The position numbers and the translations under genes are program-made. A DNA stretch of 64,000 nucleotides from Lawsonibacter asaccharolyticus (GTDB taxonomy: Bacteria > Bacillota > Clostridia > Oscillospirales > Oscillospiraceae), in NCBI GenBank assembly GCA_003112755.1, contig BFBT01000001.1, positions 124,001 to 188,000 on the forward strand, written 5' to 3'. Position 1 is the first letter of the stretch; each line of letters starts with the position of its first letter. Below, piece by piece: positions 32,944 to 40,479 of the stretch. The notes beneath the pieces are model-generated. The model did no database searches, was not told the origin of the DNA, and saw only the letters and a list, made by a program, of their open reading frames with translations.

Positions 32944-33171
32944 TTACTGCTCCCGGTCGTCGCTGCGGCCCACCAGGTAGTCCAGGCTGACCTGAAAGAA
33001 GTCCGCCAGTTTGATCAGTGTCAGTCCGGGAACGTTAATCTCTCCGTACTCCATTTTCTGATAATTTCGGTCTGTACATTCCAAAAACCGGGCCATTTCC
33101 TTTTGTTTGAGTTTTCTTTCTTTCCGCAGTTCTTTCAGCCGCCGCCCCAGGGGCAGCATGATCTTTTCCAT
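32944..33171 (-). CDS. XRE-family regulator (compact, module B)
   Basis: The 75-residue protein consists of one helix-turn-helix: RLKELRKERKLKQKEMARFL, then ECTDRNYQKMEYGEINVPGL and FFQVSLDYLVGRSDDREQ. It matches the module A regulator at 28667-28882 in length and key positions (LKELRKE / LKPLRNE, YQKxEYGxIN, DYLxGR). It is divergent from a small gene with an amber codon. It probably represses that gene and itself through the palindrome around 33200-33220. Confidence 0.88.
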   Translation of the reverse strand: MEKIMLPLGRRLKELRKERKLKQKEMARFLECTDRNYQKMEYGEINVPGLTLIKLADFFQVSLDYLVGRSDDREQ

Positions 33172-33187
33172 CCTGCCAATCTCCCTC

Positions 33188-33220
33188 TTGACACCAATTC
33201 TAAATTCGCCTATAATTTAG
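33188..33220 (+). promoter_or_regulatory. Consensus promoter and palindrome of module B
   Basis: TTGACA (33188-33193) and TATAAT (33211-33216) are 17 bp apart. CTAAATT (33200-33206) and AATTTAG (33214-33220) form an inverted repeat lying over the spacer and -10, a plausible operator for the divergent XRE protein. Confidence 0.8.
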
Positions 33221-33254
33221 TCATAATTAAATTATTACTTTTGGGTGGTACTCT

Positions 33255-33521
33255 ATGTATGACACACTTTCCCTGCTCTATGAGCTGGTCATCCAAAAAT
33301 TCCCCTATGAGCCCCGCTCCCCCACAGAGGACGGGCTTCTGGAGCGGCTGGAGCAGGCCCAGGAGAAGGTCCGCTCCTGTTCCTAGGCCGACCAGGATCT
33401 GCTCTTCCATCTCACTGACAGCATGGAGATCTTAGCCTCCTTCCAGGCCTGCCACGCCTTCACGCTGGGCCTGGGGCTTTCCCTCTCCCGGGAGCTGTCC
33501 CAGTTCCAGGAGGAGCCGTAA
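33255..33521 (+). pseudogene. Small gene divergent from XRE regulator, interrupted by an in-frame TAG
   Basis: The frame ATG 33255 to TAA 33521 has 88 codons, with a single amber codon (TAG, 33384-33386) at codon 44. Before it the product reads MYDTLSLLYELVIQKFPYEP and ends RSCS; after it ADQDLLFHLTDSMEILASFQ and CHAFTLGLGLSLSRELSQF. The C-terminal helix parallels module A. The promoter is intact, so the lesion looks recent. Either the gene is dead, the truncated 43-residue product suffices, or the amber is read through. The ribosome site (GGGTGG) is weak. Confidence 0.65.
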
Positions 33522-33927
33522 GCCGGGAGGCCGGCATTTCTTTCGGCCGCTCCTCCGGCCTGGGCGGTCGGGCGTGGACAACCAGGTCGGGGCGGACCGC
33601 GCCCCAGCGCCGGTAGTTCTCCCGGCCCTGTCGGAGGGTCAGGCCGCGGTTCTCATCGCTGGGATCGTCCTCCCCCGGGTCGAACACGTCGTTTTCCCAG
33701 AAGCACACCGGGCAGATGTAGGCTATGGCCTCCTCCTTGGGGGCGAGAAAGGTCAGATACCCGCAGCACGGGCAGGGGTAGATACCCGTGGGCTCCTCAG
33801 GTCCCGGCTCCGGCTCCGATCCCGGTACGGACGCATCGGGGCGGTCATCCGCCCCGCCAATGATGAAATGGTCATTCTTGGCCTGTGGGAGATAGAGAAA
33901 CTTGGCCGGCTTTTCCTGTTGGTCCAT
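33460..33927 (-). CDS. CPCC-type cysteine-rich protein
   Basis: The 155-residue protein carries YPCPCCGYLTF around residues 50-60 and ICPVCFWENDVFDPGEDDPS after it, the hallmark of the Cys-rich CPCC family (PF14206). The four cysteines probably bind zinc. It continues with GLTLRQGRENYRRWGAVRPD, also typical. The function of the family is unknown; members often occur near toxin-immunity loci, but nothing of that kind is here. Its last 62 bp overlap the broken small gene on the opposite strand, and the family part ends before that, so the true end may be a shifted tail. Confidence 0.82.
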   Translation of the reverse strand: MDQQEKPAKFLYLPQAKNDHFIIGGADDRPDASVPGSEPEPGPEEPTGIYPCPCCGYLTFLAPKEEAIAYICPVCFWENDVFDPGEDDPSDENRGLTLRQGRENYRRWGAVRPDLVVHARPPRPEERPKEMPASRLTAPPGTGTAPGRGKAPGPA

Positions 33928-33998
33928 CTTATCCCCTCCTCACAAAGCGGTCACAGCCTGCCGATTGCAGGACGTCTGCGTATATCAGTCCCTTTCCC

Positions 33999-34487
33999 TC
34001 ACACCGTCACGTCTTCCGTGCTCCCGCCCACCAGCTCGATCAGGTCCGCAGGGGACAGCTCCACCTGGAAGCCGATCTTTCCGGCGGAGACCATGATGGT
34101 GTCCAGGATCTCCGCCGTCTCATGGAAGACGGTGGGGAACTGCTTCTTCATGCCGATGGGGGAGCAGCCCCCGTGGACATAGCCGGTCAGGGGGAGCAGG
34201 TCCCTGCTGTGGAGCATGGCGATGGACTTCTCCCCCACCGCCTTGGCCGCTTTTTTCAGGTCCAGCGTGTCCGCCACCGGGATGTCAAAGACATAGTATC
34301 CCCCGGATGCCCCCCGGGTCACCAGCGTCTTGAAGACCCGCTCCGGGTCCTGCCCCAGGGAGCGGGCCACCGTCACCCCGTCGGGGGCCTCGCCGTCCCC
34401 GTGGGGATAGGCGTGGGGGGTGTAGGGAATCTTCTTCTGGTCCAGGACCCGCATGACGTTGGTTTTTTCCTCTTTTACCTTAGCCAT
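33999..34487 (-). CDS. ybaK: Cys-tRNA(Pro)/Cys-tRNA(Cys) deacylase YbaK/EbsC
   Basis: The 162-residue protein belongs to the YbaK/ProX editing family, which hydrolyses mischarged Cys-tRNA(Pro) in trans. It shows KTNVMRVLDQKKIPYTPHAY at the N-terminus, VFKTLVTRGASGGYYVFDIP, the conserved lysine region LDLKKAAKAVGEKSI and GYVHGGCSPIGMKKQFPT. The start ATG overlaps the preceding gene's stop in TAATG, so it is the second or third gene of a coupled set with the two upstream frames. Confidence 0.93.
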   Translation of the reverse strand: MAKVKEEKTNVMRVLDQKKIPYTPHAYPHGDGEAPDGVTVARSLGQDPERVFKTLVTRGASGGYYVFDIPVADTLDLKKAAKAVGEKSIAMLHSRDLLPLTGYVHGGCSPIGMKKQFPTVFHETAEILDTIMVSAGKIGFQVELSPADLIELVGGSTEDVTV

Positions 34488-34930
34488 TATGTCCTTCCCC
34501 TCTCCTCGCTCAGCACGGCGGTCCAGGCGGACATGCGCCGTCCGTTCTTCATAGACACGCCCGCGTTGTGATAGCTGCCGTCCGCCTGGAGGGTCAGCAC
34601 CTCACAGCCGGAGTACACCCGGTCCCGTGAGACATAGCGGGACAGGATACTCTCTCCCGCCAGCTCGAAAGTACCCTCCAGCACGCCCAGCACCGGGTTG
34701 AAGGACTGCCAGGTCAGGGTAAAGGGGCGGTCCGTCTCCCGGATGACATAGCGGTTCGTGAATCGGACCGGAGCGGGCCCGGACACCTCCATCCAGCCGT
34801 CCAGATGCCGCTCCGCCCCCTCCTGGACCAGCTCTGTCTCCCCGGCCAGGGGAAAGGAGCGGCCCGTCTCGTCGTAGTAGGTCCCTTCCGCCCGCCAGCG
34901 GCCGGGACGGAGCAGATAGGTGTGTTCCAC
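34487..34930 (-). CDS. Hypothetical protein, beta-rich
   Basis: The 147-residue product starts at GTG 34930 (then EHTYLLRPGRWRAEGTYYDE). The sequence alternates charged and aromatic residues in a beta-barrel-like manner (RFTNRYVIRETDRPFTLTWQ, then FNPVLGVLEGTF) and has no signal peptide or membrane segment. It loosely resembles lipocalin-like or DUF3598-type barrels, but I cannot assign it. The ribosome site GGGAGTG sits in the last codons of the RAYT gene, and its stop overlaps the ybaK start, so the three genes are probably translated in a chain. Confidence 0.65.
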   Translation of the reverse strand: MEHTYLLRPGRWRAEGTYYDETGRSFPLAGETELVQEGAERHLDGWMEVSGPAPVRFTNRYVIRETDRPFTLTWQSFNPVLGVLEGTFELAGESILSRYVSRDRVYSGCEVLTLQADGSYHNAGVSMKNGRRMSAWTAVLSEERGRT

Positions 34931-34935
34931 AGTAA

Positions 34936-35439
34936 CTACACTCCCTCATTCTGGCAGTAGTAACAGTCCTCCCGCCACTTGGCAGGATTCGTGTCGATGT
35001 AGTTCCAAATGCGGAGATAGTCCGCCTCGCCGCGGACGATGTGGTCGTGATAGCCCTTTTGCCAGACGGGAGACCTGGCACATTTGGTGACCGTCTCTTT
35101 CATTGCTTTGATGATCCGGGGAACCGCTCCGACGGGAGTAGGGGCGCACAGTGTGCGCCCGGTTCCCTCGATACGCAACATAAGGTGGATATGATTGGGC
35201 ATGACTACATATTTTTCCACAAAAACATACGGATAATGATTTGGAATACTTTGAATTGCCCGTTCCGTAATTTCCCCGATTTCTGTGAGAGGCGGAATTT
35301 CCGATGCGGGCGCACACTGTGCGCCCCTACGCAAAATTGGCTGCCGCCCAGCTGTGCAAATGGTGATGAAATAACACCCCGGCTGGCTGTAATCGTATCC
35401 GGTCAAACGGTTCGGCTTCCGTTTCGGGAGCAGCTCCAT
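34936..35439 (-). CDS. REP-associated tyrosine transposase (RAYT, Y1 family)
   Basis: The 167-residue protein begins MELLPKRKPNRLTGYDYSQP, then GCYFITICTAGRQPIL, with the HUH motif in VMPNHIHLMLRI and the C-terminal WQKGYHDHIVRGEADYLRIW plus NYIDTNPAKW that is diagnostic of RAYTs. The nucleophilic tyrosine is probably in the HDHIVRGEADY stretch. RAYTs are thought to mobilise or maintain REP palindromes. Two identical 24-bp palindromic repeats lie within its coding sequence, one encoding GAQCAP and the other RTLCAP. Downstream genes are tightly coupled. Confidence 0.9.
   Translation of the reverse strand: MELLPKRKPNRLTGYDYSQPGCYFITICTAGRQPILRRGAQCAPASEIPPLTEIGEITERAIQSIPNHYPYVFVEKYVVMPNHIHLMLRIEGTGRTLCAPTPVGAVPRIIKAMKETVTKCARSPVWQKGYHDHIVRGEADYLRIWNYIDTNPAKWREDCYYCQNEGV
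35138..35161 (+). repeat. REP-like palindrome, copy 1, inside the RAYT gene
   Basis: A 24-bp unit starting GTAGGGGCGCAC and ending GTGCGCCCG, with 8-bp arms (35142-35149 and 35153-35160). It is identical to copy 2 at 35307-35330, in inverted orientation. Confidence 0.8.
35307..35330 (-). repeat. REP-like palindrome, copy 2, inside the RAYT gene
   Basis: The exact reverse complement of the 24-bp unit at 35138-35161, with arms 35308-35315 and 35319-35326. The two copies read through in different frames of the repeat, yet keep the transposase frame open. Confidence 0.8.
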
Positions 35440-35449
35440 AGAATTCTTC

Positions 35450-37423
35450 TCACTTCCCCCGCAGTTCGATGATCTGGTCTCTCAAAGTTGCCGCCAGCTC
35501 GAACTCCAGCATCTTGGCCGCCTCTTTCATGGCCTTCTCCAGGCGGGCGATCTCGGCGGCCTTCTCCTGCCTGGTCATGGCCTTGACCCTGCCCTGGCGC
35601 TGGTTGGAGGCCACGTCCTCCGACGTGGCGGAGATCTCCAGCAGCTCCCGCACCGACTTGATGACCGTTCTGGGGACGATGCCGTGGGCCTTGTTGAAGG
35701 CGTCCTGCTTCTCCCGGCGGCGCTCCGTCTCGTCGATGGCCCGGCGCATGGAGGGGGTGATGGTGTCCGCGTACATCACCACCATGCCGTCGGCGTTCCG
35801 GGCGGCCCGGCCGATGGTCTGGATGAGGGAAGTCTCGGACCGGAGGAAGCCCTCCTTGTCCGCGTCCAGGATGGCCACCAGGGAGACCTCGGGCAGGTCC
35901 AGGCCCTCCCGGAGCAGATTGATGCCCACCAGCACGTCGAAGGTGCCCAGCCGCAGGTCCCGGATGATCTCCATCCGCTCGATGGTGTCGATGTCGTGGT
36001 GCATATAGCGCACCTTGATGCCCGCGTTCTGGAGGTAGGCGGTCAGGTCCTCCGCCATCCGCTTGGTCAGGGTTGTGACCAGCACCCGCTCGCTCCGCTG
36101 GGTGCGCTGGTTGATCTCCCCGATCAGGTCGTCGATCTGGCCCTCCACCGGCCTGACTTCGATCCTGGGGTCCAGCAGCCCGGTGGGCCGGATCACCTGC
36201 TCCACGATCTGGCCCGAGCGGGTGCGCTCATACTCCCCCGGGGTGGCTGAGACATAGACCACCTGGTTGAGCCGCTTTTCAAATTCCTCAAATTTCAGCG
36301 GCCGGTTGTCAAAGGCGCAGGGGAGCCGGAAGCCGTAATCCACCAGGGTGGTCTTTCGGGCCCGGTCCCCGTTATACATGGCCCGCACCTGGGGCAGGGT
36401 GACGTGGCTCTCGTCGATGAAGAGGACGAAGTCTTTGGGGAAGTAGTCCAGCAGGGTGTGGGGGGGCGAGCCCACGGGCCGCCCCTCAATGACCCGGGAA
36501 TAGTTCTCGATGCCGGAGCAGTAGCCAAGCTCCTGCATCATCTCCACGTCGTACATGGTGCGCTGCTTCAGCCGCTGGGCCTCCACCAGCTTGCCCTCTC
36601 CCTCGAAGAAGGCCACCCGCCCCTCCAGTTCCTTGTAGATCTCCTGGATAGCGGCGTCCATCTTCTCCTTGGGGGTGACATAGTGGGTGGCCGGCCAGAT
36701 AGGGATGTTGTTCAGCCGGCGGATGGGGGTGCCGGTGACCACGTTGATCTCGCTGATGCGGTCGATCTCGTCCCCGAAAAACTCCACCCGCAGGGCGGTG
36801 TCCTTCCAATAGGCGGGCCAGATCTCCACCGTGTCCCCCCGGACCCGGAACATGTTGCGGTCAAAGGCAATATCGTTGCGTTCATAGCGGATGGCCACCA
36901 GCTTTTTCAGCAGCTCGTCCCGCTCCAGGGTGGCCCCCACCCGCAGGGAGACCATCATCTTGGCGAAGTCCTCCGGCTCGCCCAGACCGTAGATACAGGA
37001 GACGGAGGAGACCACGATCACGTCCCTCCGCTCCATCAGGGAGGCGGTGGCGGACAGCCTCAGCCGGTCGATCTCCTCGTTGATGGCGGAATCCTTTTCG
37101 ATGAAGGTGTCTGTGTGGGGGATATAGGCCTCCGGCTGGTAGTAGTCGTAGTAGGAGACGAAGTACTCCACCGCGTTGTGGGGAAAGAACTCCCGGAACT
37201 CGGCACACAGCTGGGCGGCCAGGGTCTTGTTGTGGGCCAGCACAAGGGTGGGCCGCTGGACCTTTTCGATGATCTTGGCCATGGTGAAGGTCTTGCCCGA
37301 GCCGGTGACGCCCAGCAGCGTCTGCTCGTCCAGCCCCATCTCCAGTCCGCTGGCCAGGGCCTCGATGGCCTCCGGCTGATCCCCGCTGGGGGTGTATTCT
37401 GAAACCACTTCAAATCTGGGCAT
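35450..37423 (-). CDS. uvrB: Excinuclease ABC subunit UvrB
   Basis: The 657-residue helicase-like subunit begins [20 protein letters not shown] and shows Walker A ([17 protein letters not shown]), the beta-hairpin region ([20 protein letters not shown]), the DESH Walker B ([20 protein letters not shown]), the helicase box ([20 protein letters not shown]) and a C-terminal UVR motif ([20 protein letters not shown]) that contacts UvrC. It verifies damage and positions UvrC. AGGAGGGA precedes the ATG. The promoter at 37467-37495 contains a LexA-like box, implying SOS control. Confidence 0.98.
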   Translation of the reverse strand: MPRFEVVSEYTPSGDQPEAIEALASGLEMGLDEQTLLGVTGSGKTFTMAKIIEKVQRPTLVLAHNKTLAAQLCAEFREFFPHNAVEYFVSYYDYYQPEAYIPHTDTFIEKDSAINEEIDRLRLSATASLMERRDVIVVSSVSCIYGLGEPEDFAKMMVSLRVGATLERDELLKKLVAIRYERNDIAFDRNMFRVRGDTVEIWPAYWKDTALRVEFFGDEIDRISEINVVTGTPIRRLNNIPIWPATHYVTPKEKMDAAIQEIYKELEGRVAFFEGEGKLVEAQRLKQRTMYDVEMMQELGYCSGIENYSRVIEGRPVGSPPHTLLDYFPKDFVLFIDESHVTLPQVRAMYNGDRARKTTLVDYGFRLPCAFDNRPLKFEEFEKRLNQVVYVSATPGEYERTRSGQIVEQVIRPTGLLDPRIEVRPVEGQIDDLIGEINQRTQRSERVLVTTLTKRMAEDLTAYLQNAGIKVRYMHHDIDTIERMEIIRDLRLGTFDVLVGINLLREGLDLPEVSLVAILDADKEGFLRSETSLIQTIGRAARNADGMVVMYADTITPSMRRAIDETERRREKQDAFNKAHGIVPRTVIKSVRELLEISATSEDVASNQRQGRVKAMTRQEKAAEIARLEKAMKEAAKMLEFELAATLRDQIIELRGK

Positions 37424-37466
37424 AGCCGTCCCTCCTGTTCCTCCCGGGCCGCTCTTCGTCCGCCCT

Positions 37467-37495
37467 ATTATAATAAAACAAATGTTCTAAGTCAA
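37467..37495 (-). promoter_or_regulatory. uvrB promoter with an overlapping LexA/DinR-type box
   Basis: TTGACT (37490-37495) and TATAAT (37467-37472) are 17 bp apart on the minus strand. Between them AGAACATTTGTTT (37476-37488) fits the Gram-positive SOS box pattern GAAC-N4-GTTY. Bound LexA would block RNA polymerase. Confidence 0.8.
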
Positions 37496-37527
37496 GGCCC
37501 TGTCCACAGAGGGACAGGGCCCAGGCA

Positions 37528-38217
37528 TCACTTCATCATCCCGCTGTCCCGCATGGACACCATATCCCCGTCCACAAAGACCAGGTGATCCAGCAGCTCG
37601 ATGCCCACCCCCGCCAGGGCCGTCCGCATGGTCTGAGTTGTGGAGATGTCCACCGGGGAGGGGAAGGCCAGGTTGCTGATGTGGTTGTGGGCCAGATAGA
37701 TCTGGGGCGCCCGGAGGGCGGCTGCCTCCTCCATGATCCGGCGCAGATTGATGTTGGCGGCGCAGATGCTGCCCTCCGCCACCTTCCGCACCCCCAGAGG
37801 CTTGTTCTTCCCATCCAGCGCAAGCAGGTAGATCATCTCGTTCCTGGCCCCGAAGAAGTAGGGCTCCAGCAGTGCGTAGGCGTCTTCCGTCCGGCGCACC
37901 GGCTCCCCCAGGTCCGCCCGGCTCTGGAGGTAGCGCGCCCCTGCCGCCGGGATCAGCTTGAGCAGGACAGCGGTGTGCTGCCCCACTCCGGGCACCCGGC
38001 ACAGCTCCTCCTCCGCGGCGTCCAGCACCCCCGCCAGCGAGCCGAACCTCTCCACCAGCTCGTGGGCCAGCCCGTTCACATCCCCCTGGGGGATGGCGTA
38101 GTACAGCAGCAGTTCCAGGACCCGGTGGTCCGGCCAGCCCGCCAGTCCCCGGGCGGAGAATTCATCTTTCACCCGCTGCCGGTGCCCTGTATGGATGGAT
38201 CTGCGCCTCTCCGCCAT
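37528..38217 (-). CDS. radC: RadC family JAB-domain protein
   Basis: From ATG 38217 (MAERRRSIHTGHRQRVKDEF) the product is 229 residues. An N-terminal helix-hairpin-helix region (ELCRVPGVGQHTAVLLKLIP) is followed by the MPN/JAB domain with EGSICAANINLRRIMEEAA and the metal motif HNHISNLAFPSPVD, which fits HxH-x7-S-x2-D. RadC's biochemical role in repair is disputed. The frame extends further upstream into the duplicated pyrE tail, but that part shows no family similarity. The GC-rich hairpin after its stop merges into the uvrB promoter region. Confidence 0.9.
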   Translation of the reverse strand: MAERRRSIHTGHRQRVKDEFSARGLAGWPDHRVLELLLYYAIPQGDVNGLAHELVERFGSLAGVLDAAEEELCRVPGVGQHTAVLLKLIPAAGARYLQSRADLGEPVRRTEDAYALLEPYFFGARNEMIYLLALDGKNKPLGVRKVAEGSICAANINLRRIMEEAAALRAPQIYLAHNHISNLAFPSPVDISTTQTMRTALAGVGIELLDHLVFVDGDMVSMRDSGMMK

Positions 38218-38253
38218 CCCTGCTCCCTCTCTTTCTCTGTCCTCTTTTGCCGT

Positions 38254-38295
38254 GCTCAGGCCCTGGCCCCGTACTCCTCCAGATAGGCTTCCATT
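38254..38295 (-). repeat. Duplicate of the pyrE 3' end
   Basis: Forty of 42 bases match 38414-38455, which encodes the last residues of PyrE (EAYLEEYGAKG) and its stop. This copy is not attached to a gene. Confidence 0.85.
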
Positions 38296-38413
38296 CAAAA
38301 CACGGGCGGTCCCTGCGGGGACCGCTTTGCGCATTCGCGCGCCGCGTTTTCCGGGGGGCACCAGTTCCCCCCGGAGGCTCCCTCCGCTCTCCGAGGGGAC
38401 GGGGAATTTTTTG
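38296..38413. other. Spacer between the two pyrE tail copies
   Basis: 118 bp, very GC-rich, with a small hairpin (GGTCCCTGCGGGGACC around 38309-38324) and ending in a T-tract (38407-38412). No coding frame is credible. It may be the body of a repetitive element whose insertion or tandem duplication created the flanking 42-bp repeats. Confidence 0.45.
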
Positions 38414-38455
38414 GCTCAGCCCTTGGCCCCGTACTCCTCCAGATAGGCTTCCATT
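38414..38455 (-). repeat. Native pyrE 3' end, partner of the 38254 copy
   Basis: This is the in-gene copy of the 42-bp direct repeat. Two mismatches separate it from 38254-38295; the repeat period is 160 bp. Confidence 0.85.
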
Positions 38456-39090
38456 TTCGCCTTCATCTCGTCGTCGATATAGACCTTGCCGTCGATGGAG
38501 TTGTTGTGGAGGAAGGCGATGACCTCCCGCACGGTGACGATGGGGAAGACCTGAATGCCGTAGTCCTGGCGCAGCTCATCCAGGGTGGAGCACTCCCGGG
38601 TGCCCCGCTCCATCCGGTCCACCGAGACGAACAGGGCCTTGATGTTCACGTCGGCCACATGCTTGAACAGCTCGATGGACTCGCGCACGGCGGTGCCGGC
38701 GGTGACTACGTCCTCCACGATGGCCACGTCGTCCCCGTCCTGGGGCTTGTAGCCCACCATGGAACCGCCCTCGCCGTGGTTCTTGGCCTCCTTGCGGTTG
38801 AAGCAGTAGGGCAGATCCCGGTCATAATTGCGGTACAGGGAGGCGGCGGCAGATACCGCCAGGGGGATGCCCTTGTAGGCCGGTCCGAACAGGCAGGTAA
38901 TGCCGTCTGGCATGTGCTCCTGGATACAGGCAGCGTAGTAGTCCCCCAGCTTGGCCGCCTGGGCACCGGTCTTGTAGTTTCCGGTATTGACAAAATAGGG
39001 GGTCTTGCGGCCGGATTTGGTGGTGAAGTCCCCGAAGGTGAGCACGCCGGAGCGCACCATGAACGTGATAAACTCTTCCTTGTAGGTCAT
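38416..39090 (-). CDS. pyrE: Orotate phosphoribosyltransferase
   Basis: The 224-residue enzyme converts orotate and PRPP to OMP in pyrimidine synthesis. It has FGDFTTKSGRKTPYFVNTGN, FGPAYKGIPLAVSAAASLYR, FNRKEAKNHGEGGSMVGYKP and the PRPP-binding loop VAIVEDVVTAGTAVRESIEL (about residues 122-141). GAGGG precedes the ATG by about 9 nt. It stands apart from other pyr genes, with its own promoter and a leader hairpin at 39126-39152. Its 3' end is duplicated 160 bp downstream. Confidence 0.96.
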   Translation of the reverse strand: MTYKEEFITFMVRSGVLTFGDFTTKSGRKTPYFVNTGNYKTGAQAAKLGDYYAACIQEHMPDGITCLFGPAYKGIPLAVSAAASLYRNYDRDLPYCFNRKEAKNHGEGGSMVGYKPQDGDDVAIVEDVVTAGTAVRESIELFKHVADVNIKALFVSVDRMERGTRECSTLDELRQDYGIQVFPIVTVREVIAFLHNNSIDGKVYIDDEMKAKMEAYLEEYGAKG

Positions 39091-39125
39091 ACAAAATCCC
39101 TCATTCCATTCATTGTCCTCCCCTG

Positions 39126-39152
39126 TCAGGCCCGCCGCCCCGACGGGCCTGA
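39126..39152 (-). promoter_or_regulatory. Hairpin in the pyrE leader
   Basis: TCAGGCCCG (39126-39134) pairs perfectly with CGGGCCTGA (39144-39152), inside the 75-nt leader of pyrE. No U-run follows and I see no PyrR-type consensus, so its role is open. Confidence 0.5.
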
Positions 39153-39173
39153 TCTCTTGGGGGAAATCGTATT

Positions 39174-39202
39174 ATTATACCACTTTTTTTGCTCAGGTAC
39201 AA
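39174..39202 (-). promoter_or_regulatory. Promoter of pyrE
   Basis: TTGTAC (39197-39202) and TATAAT (39174-39179) are 17 bp apart on the minus strand. Confidence 0.8.
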
Positions 39203-39407
39203 GAACTCCGTCCTGTGGAAGCCCGGAAAGTTTTTTCCGTTCCGCCTGCCTCCCTGTGAAATACTGGTGACAGCATCTGTTCTGTGTGTTATAATTTTCA
39301 GACAGCAGGCATATCCGAATCCCCAGGGTCGGGCCTGTCCGTTCCCCATTCTGTTTTCTGCCGGGACGCCTCATGCTTTGTGCTGACACCTGAAAGGATA
39401 CCGTATC

Positions 39408-40367
39408 ATGCAGCTGGAACATCTAATCCGCAGCGTTCTCCCTGTTATCCTGCTCATTATTTTTGGCTTTTGGCTCCAAAAACGCCATTATTTTTCGGAA
39501 GAGACCGTTCAGGGTGTGACAAAGCTGGTCTCAGATTATCTGATCCCCTGTACCATCTTCACCACCTTTATTGGGCTGGATCTGCGCCCCGAGCATTTTG
39601 GGCTGGCCGCCTGCACCTTTCTGATCCAGCTTCTGCTCCTGGGGCTGGGCTTTCTCACCGCGCGCCTGTTCCATTTCAAACGCCGCTTCGCTCCCCTCTA
39701 TCCTTGTGCCTTTGCCTTCGGCTTCATGGCCATTCCTCTCTTCTCCACTGTGTTCGGCCTGGAAAATATGGGGTATCTCACCAGCATGGGAGTGGGGCAT
39801 GAGCTGTTTATCGGTCTAGTCTTCATGCCGGTCGCCCGGATCTATCTAAAGGGAGAGACCGCCGGACCGCGTCAAATCGGAAAAAACCTTTTATCTCCAC
39901 TGTTTGTCATGATCTTCCTGGCCCTGGCACTTCAGCTTCTGGGCATACGGGACGCCGTTTCCGCCACAGACCTGGGCGGCGGCGTGATCGACACCATCTC
40001 CAAGCTGGGCGGCATCAGCTCCACCCTGATCCTGATCACAGTGGGCTACCGGATCCATATGGACAATCCGGACAAGATCCGGGAGAGCCTGCGCCTGGTC
40101 GCCTGGCGCTATCTTCTGATCTTCTCCGTCAGCTATGGGGTTAAATTTTTCCTGATGGACCCCATGGTGGGGCAGGATTTCTATTTTAATGCCGCGTTCT
40201 TTACCTTGATCTCCCAGCACGGTTCCGTCATCCTCAACGCCTACATCTCGGAGTATGGCTCTTTGGAGGACTCCCAGATCGCCAGCAACGCCTTCGCCAT
40301 CAACGCAGTCATAGGTATGGCCCTGTTTGTCCTCTATGTGTGCCTCCTTCCCCTCCTCTGGTCCTGA
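39408..40367 (+). CDS. AEC (auxin efflux carrier) family transporter
   Basis: The 319-residue protein has about ten membrane segments in two five-helix halves. Family-like stretches include VLPVILLIIFGFWLQKRHYF at the N-terminus, LVSDYLIPCTIFTTF, and the C-terminal SQIASNAFAINAVIGMALFV. Bacterial AEC members export or exchange malate, malonate and similar organic acids; the substrate here is unknown. AAAGGA lies about 10 nt before the ATG. It is transcribed divergently from pyrE, with a separate unit after it. Confidence 0.85.
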   Translation: MQLEHLIRSVLPVILLIIFGFWLQKRHYFSEETVQGVTKLVSDYLIPCTIFTTFIGLDLRPEHFGLAACTFLIQLLLLGLGFLTARLFHFKRRFAPLYPCAFAFGFMAIPLFSTVFGLENMGYLTSMGVGHELFIGLVFMPVARIYLKGETAGPRQIGKNLLSPLFVMIFLALALQLLGIRDAVSATDLGGGVIDTISKLGGISSTLILITVGYRIHMDNPDKIRESLRLVAWRYLLIFSVSYGVKFFLMDPMVGQDFYFNAAFFTLISQHGSVILNAYISEYGSLEDSQIASNAFAINAVIGMALFVLYVCLLPLLWS

Positions 40368-40390
40368 AGGAGGACGCCCTCATTTTCTGC

Positions 40391-40419
40391 TTGCAGGCCG
40401 GGCCGTTCCTTATTATAAT
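40391..40419 (+). promoter_or_regulatory. Promoter of the two-component system
   Basis: TTGCAG (40391-40396) and TATAAT (40414-40419) are 17 bp apart. Confidence 0.75.
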
Positions 40420-40479
40420 GGGACTAAGAATACAAGCGTCGTGTCATCCTCTGACCGGCCGCTGGAAGGGGGGCTCCTT

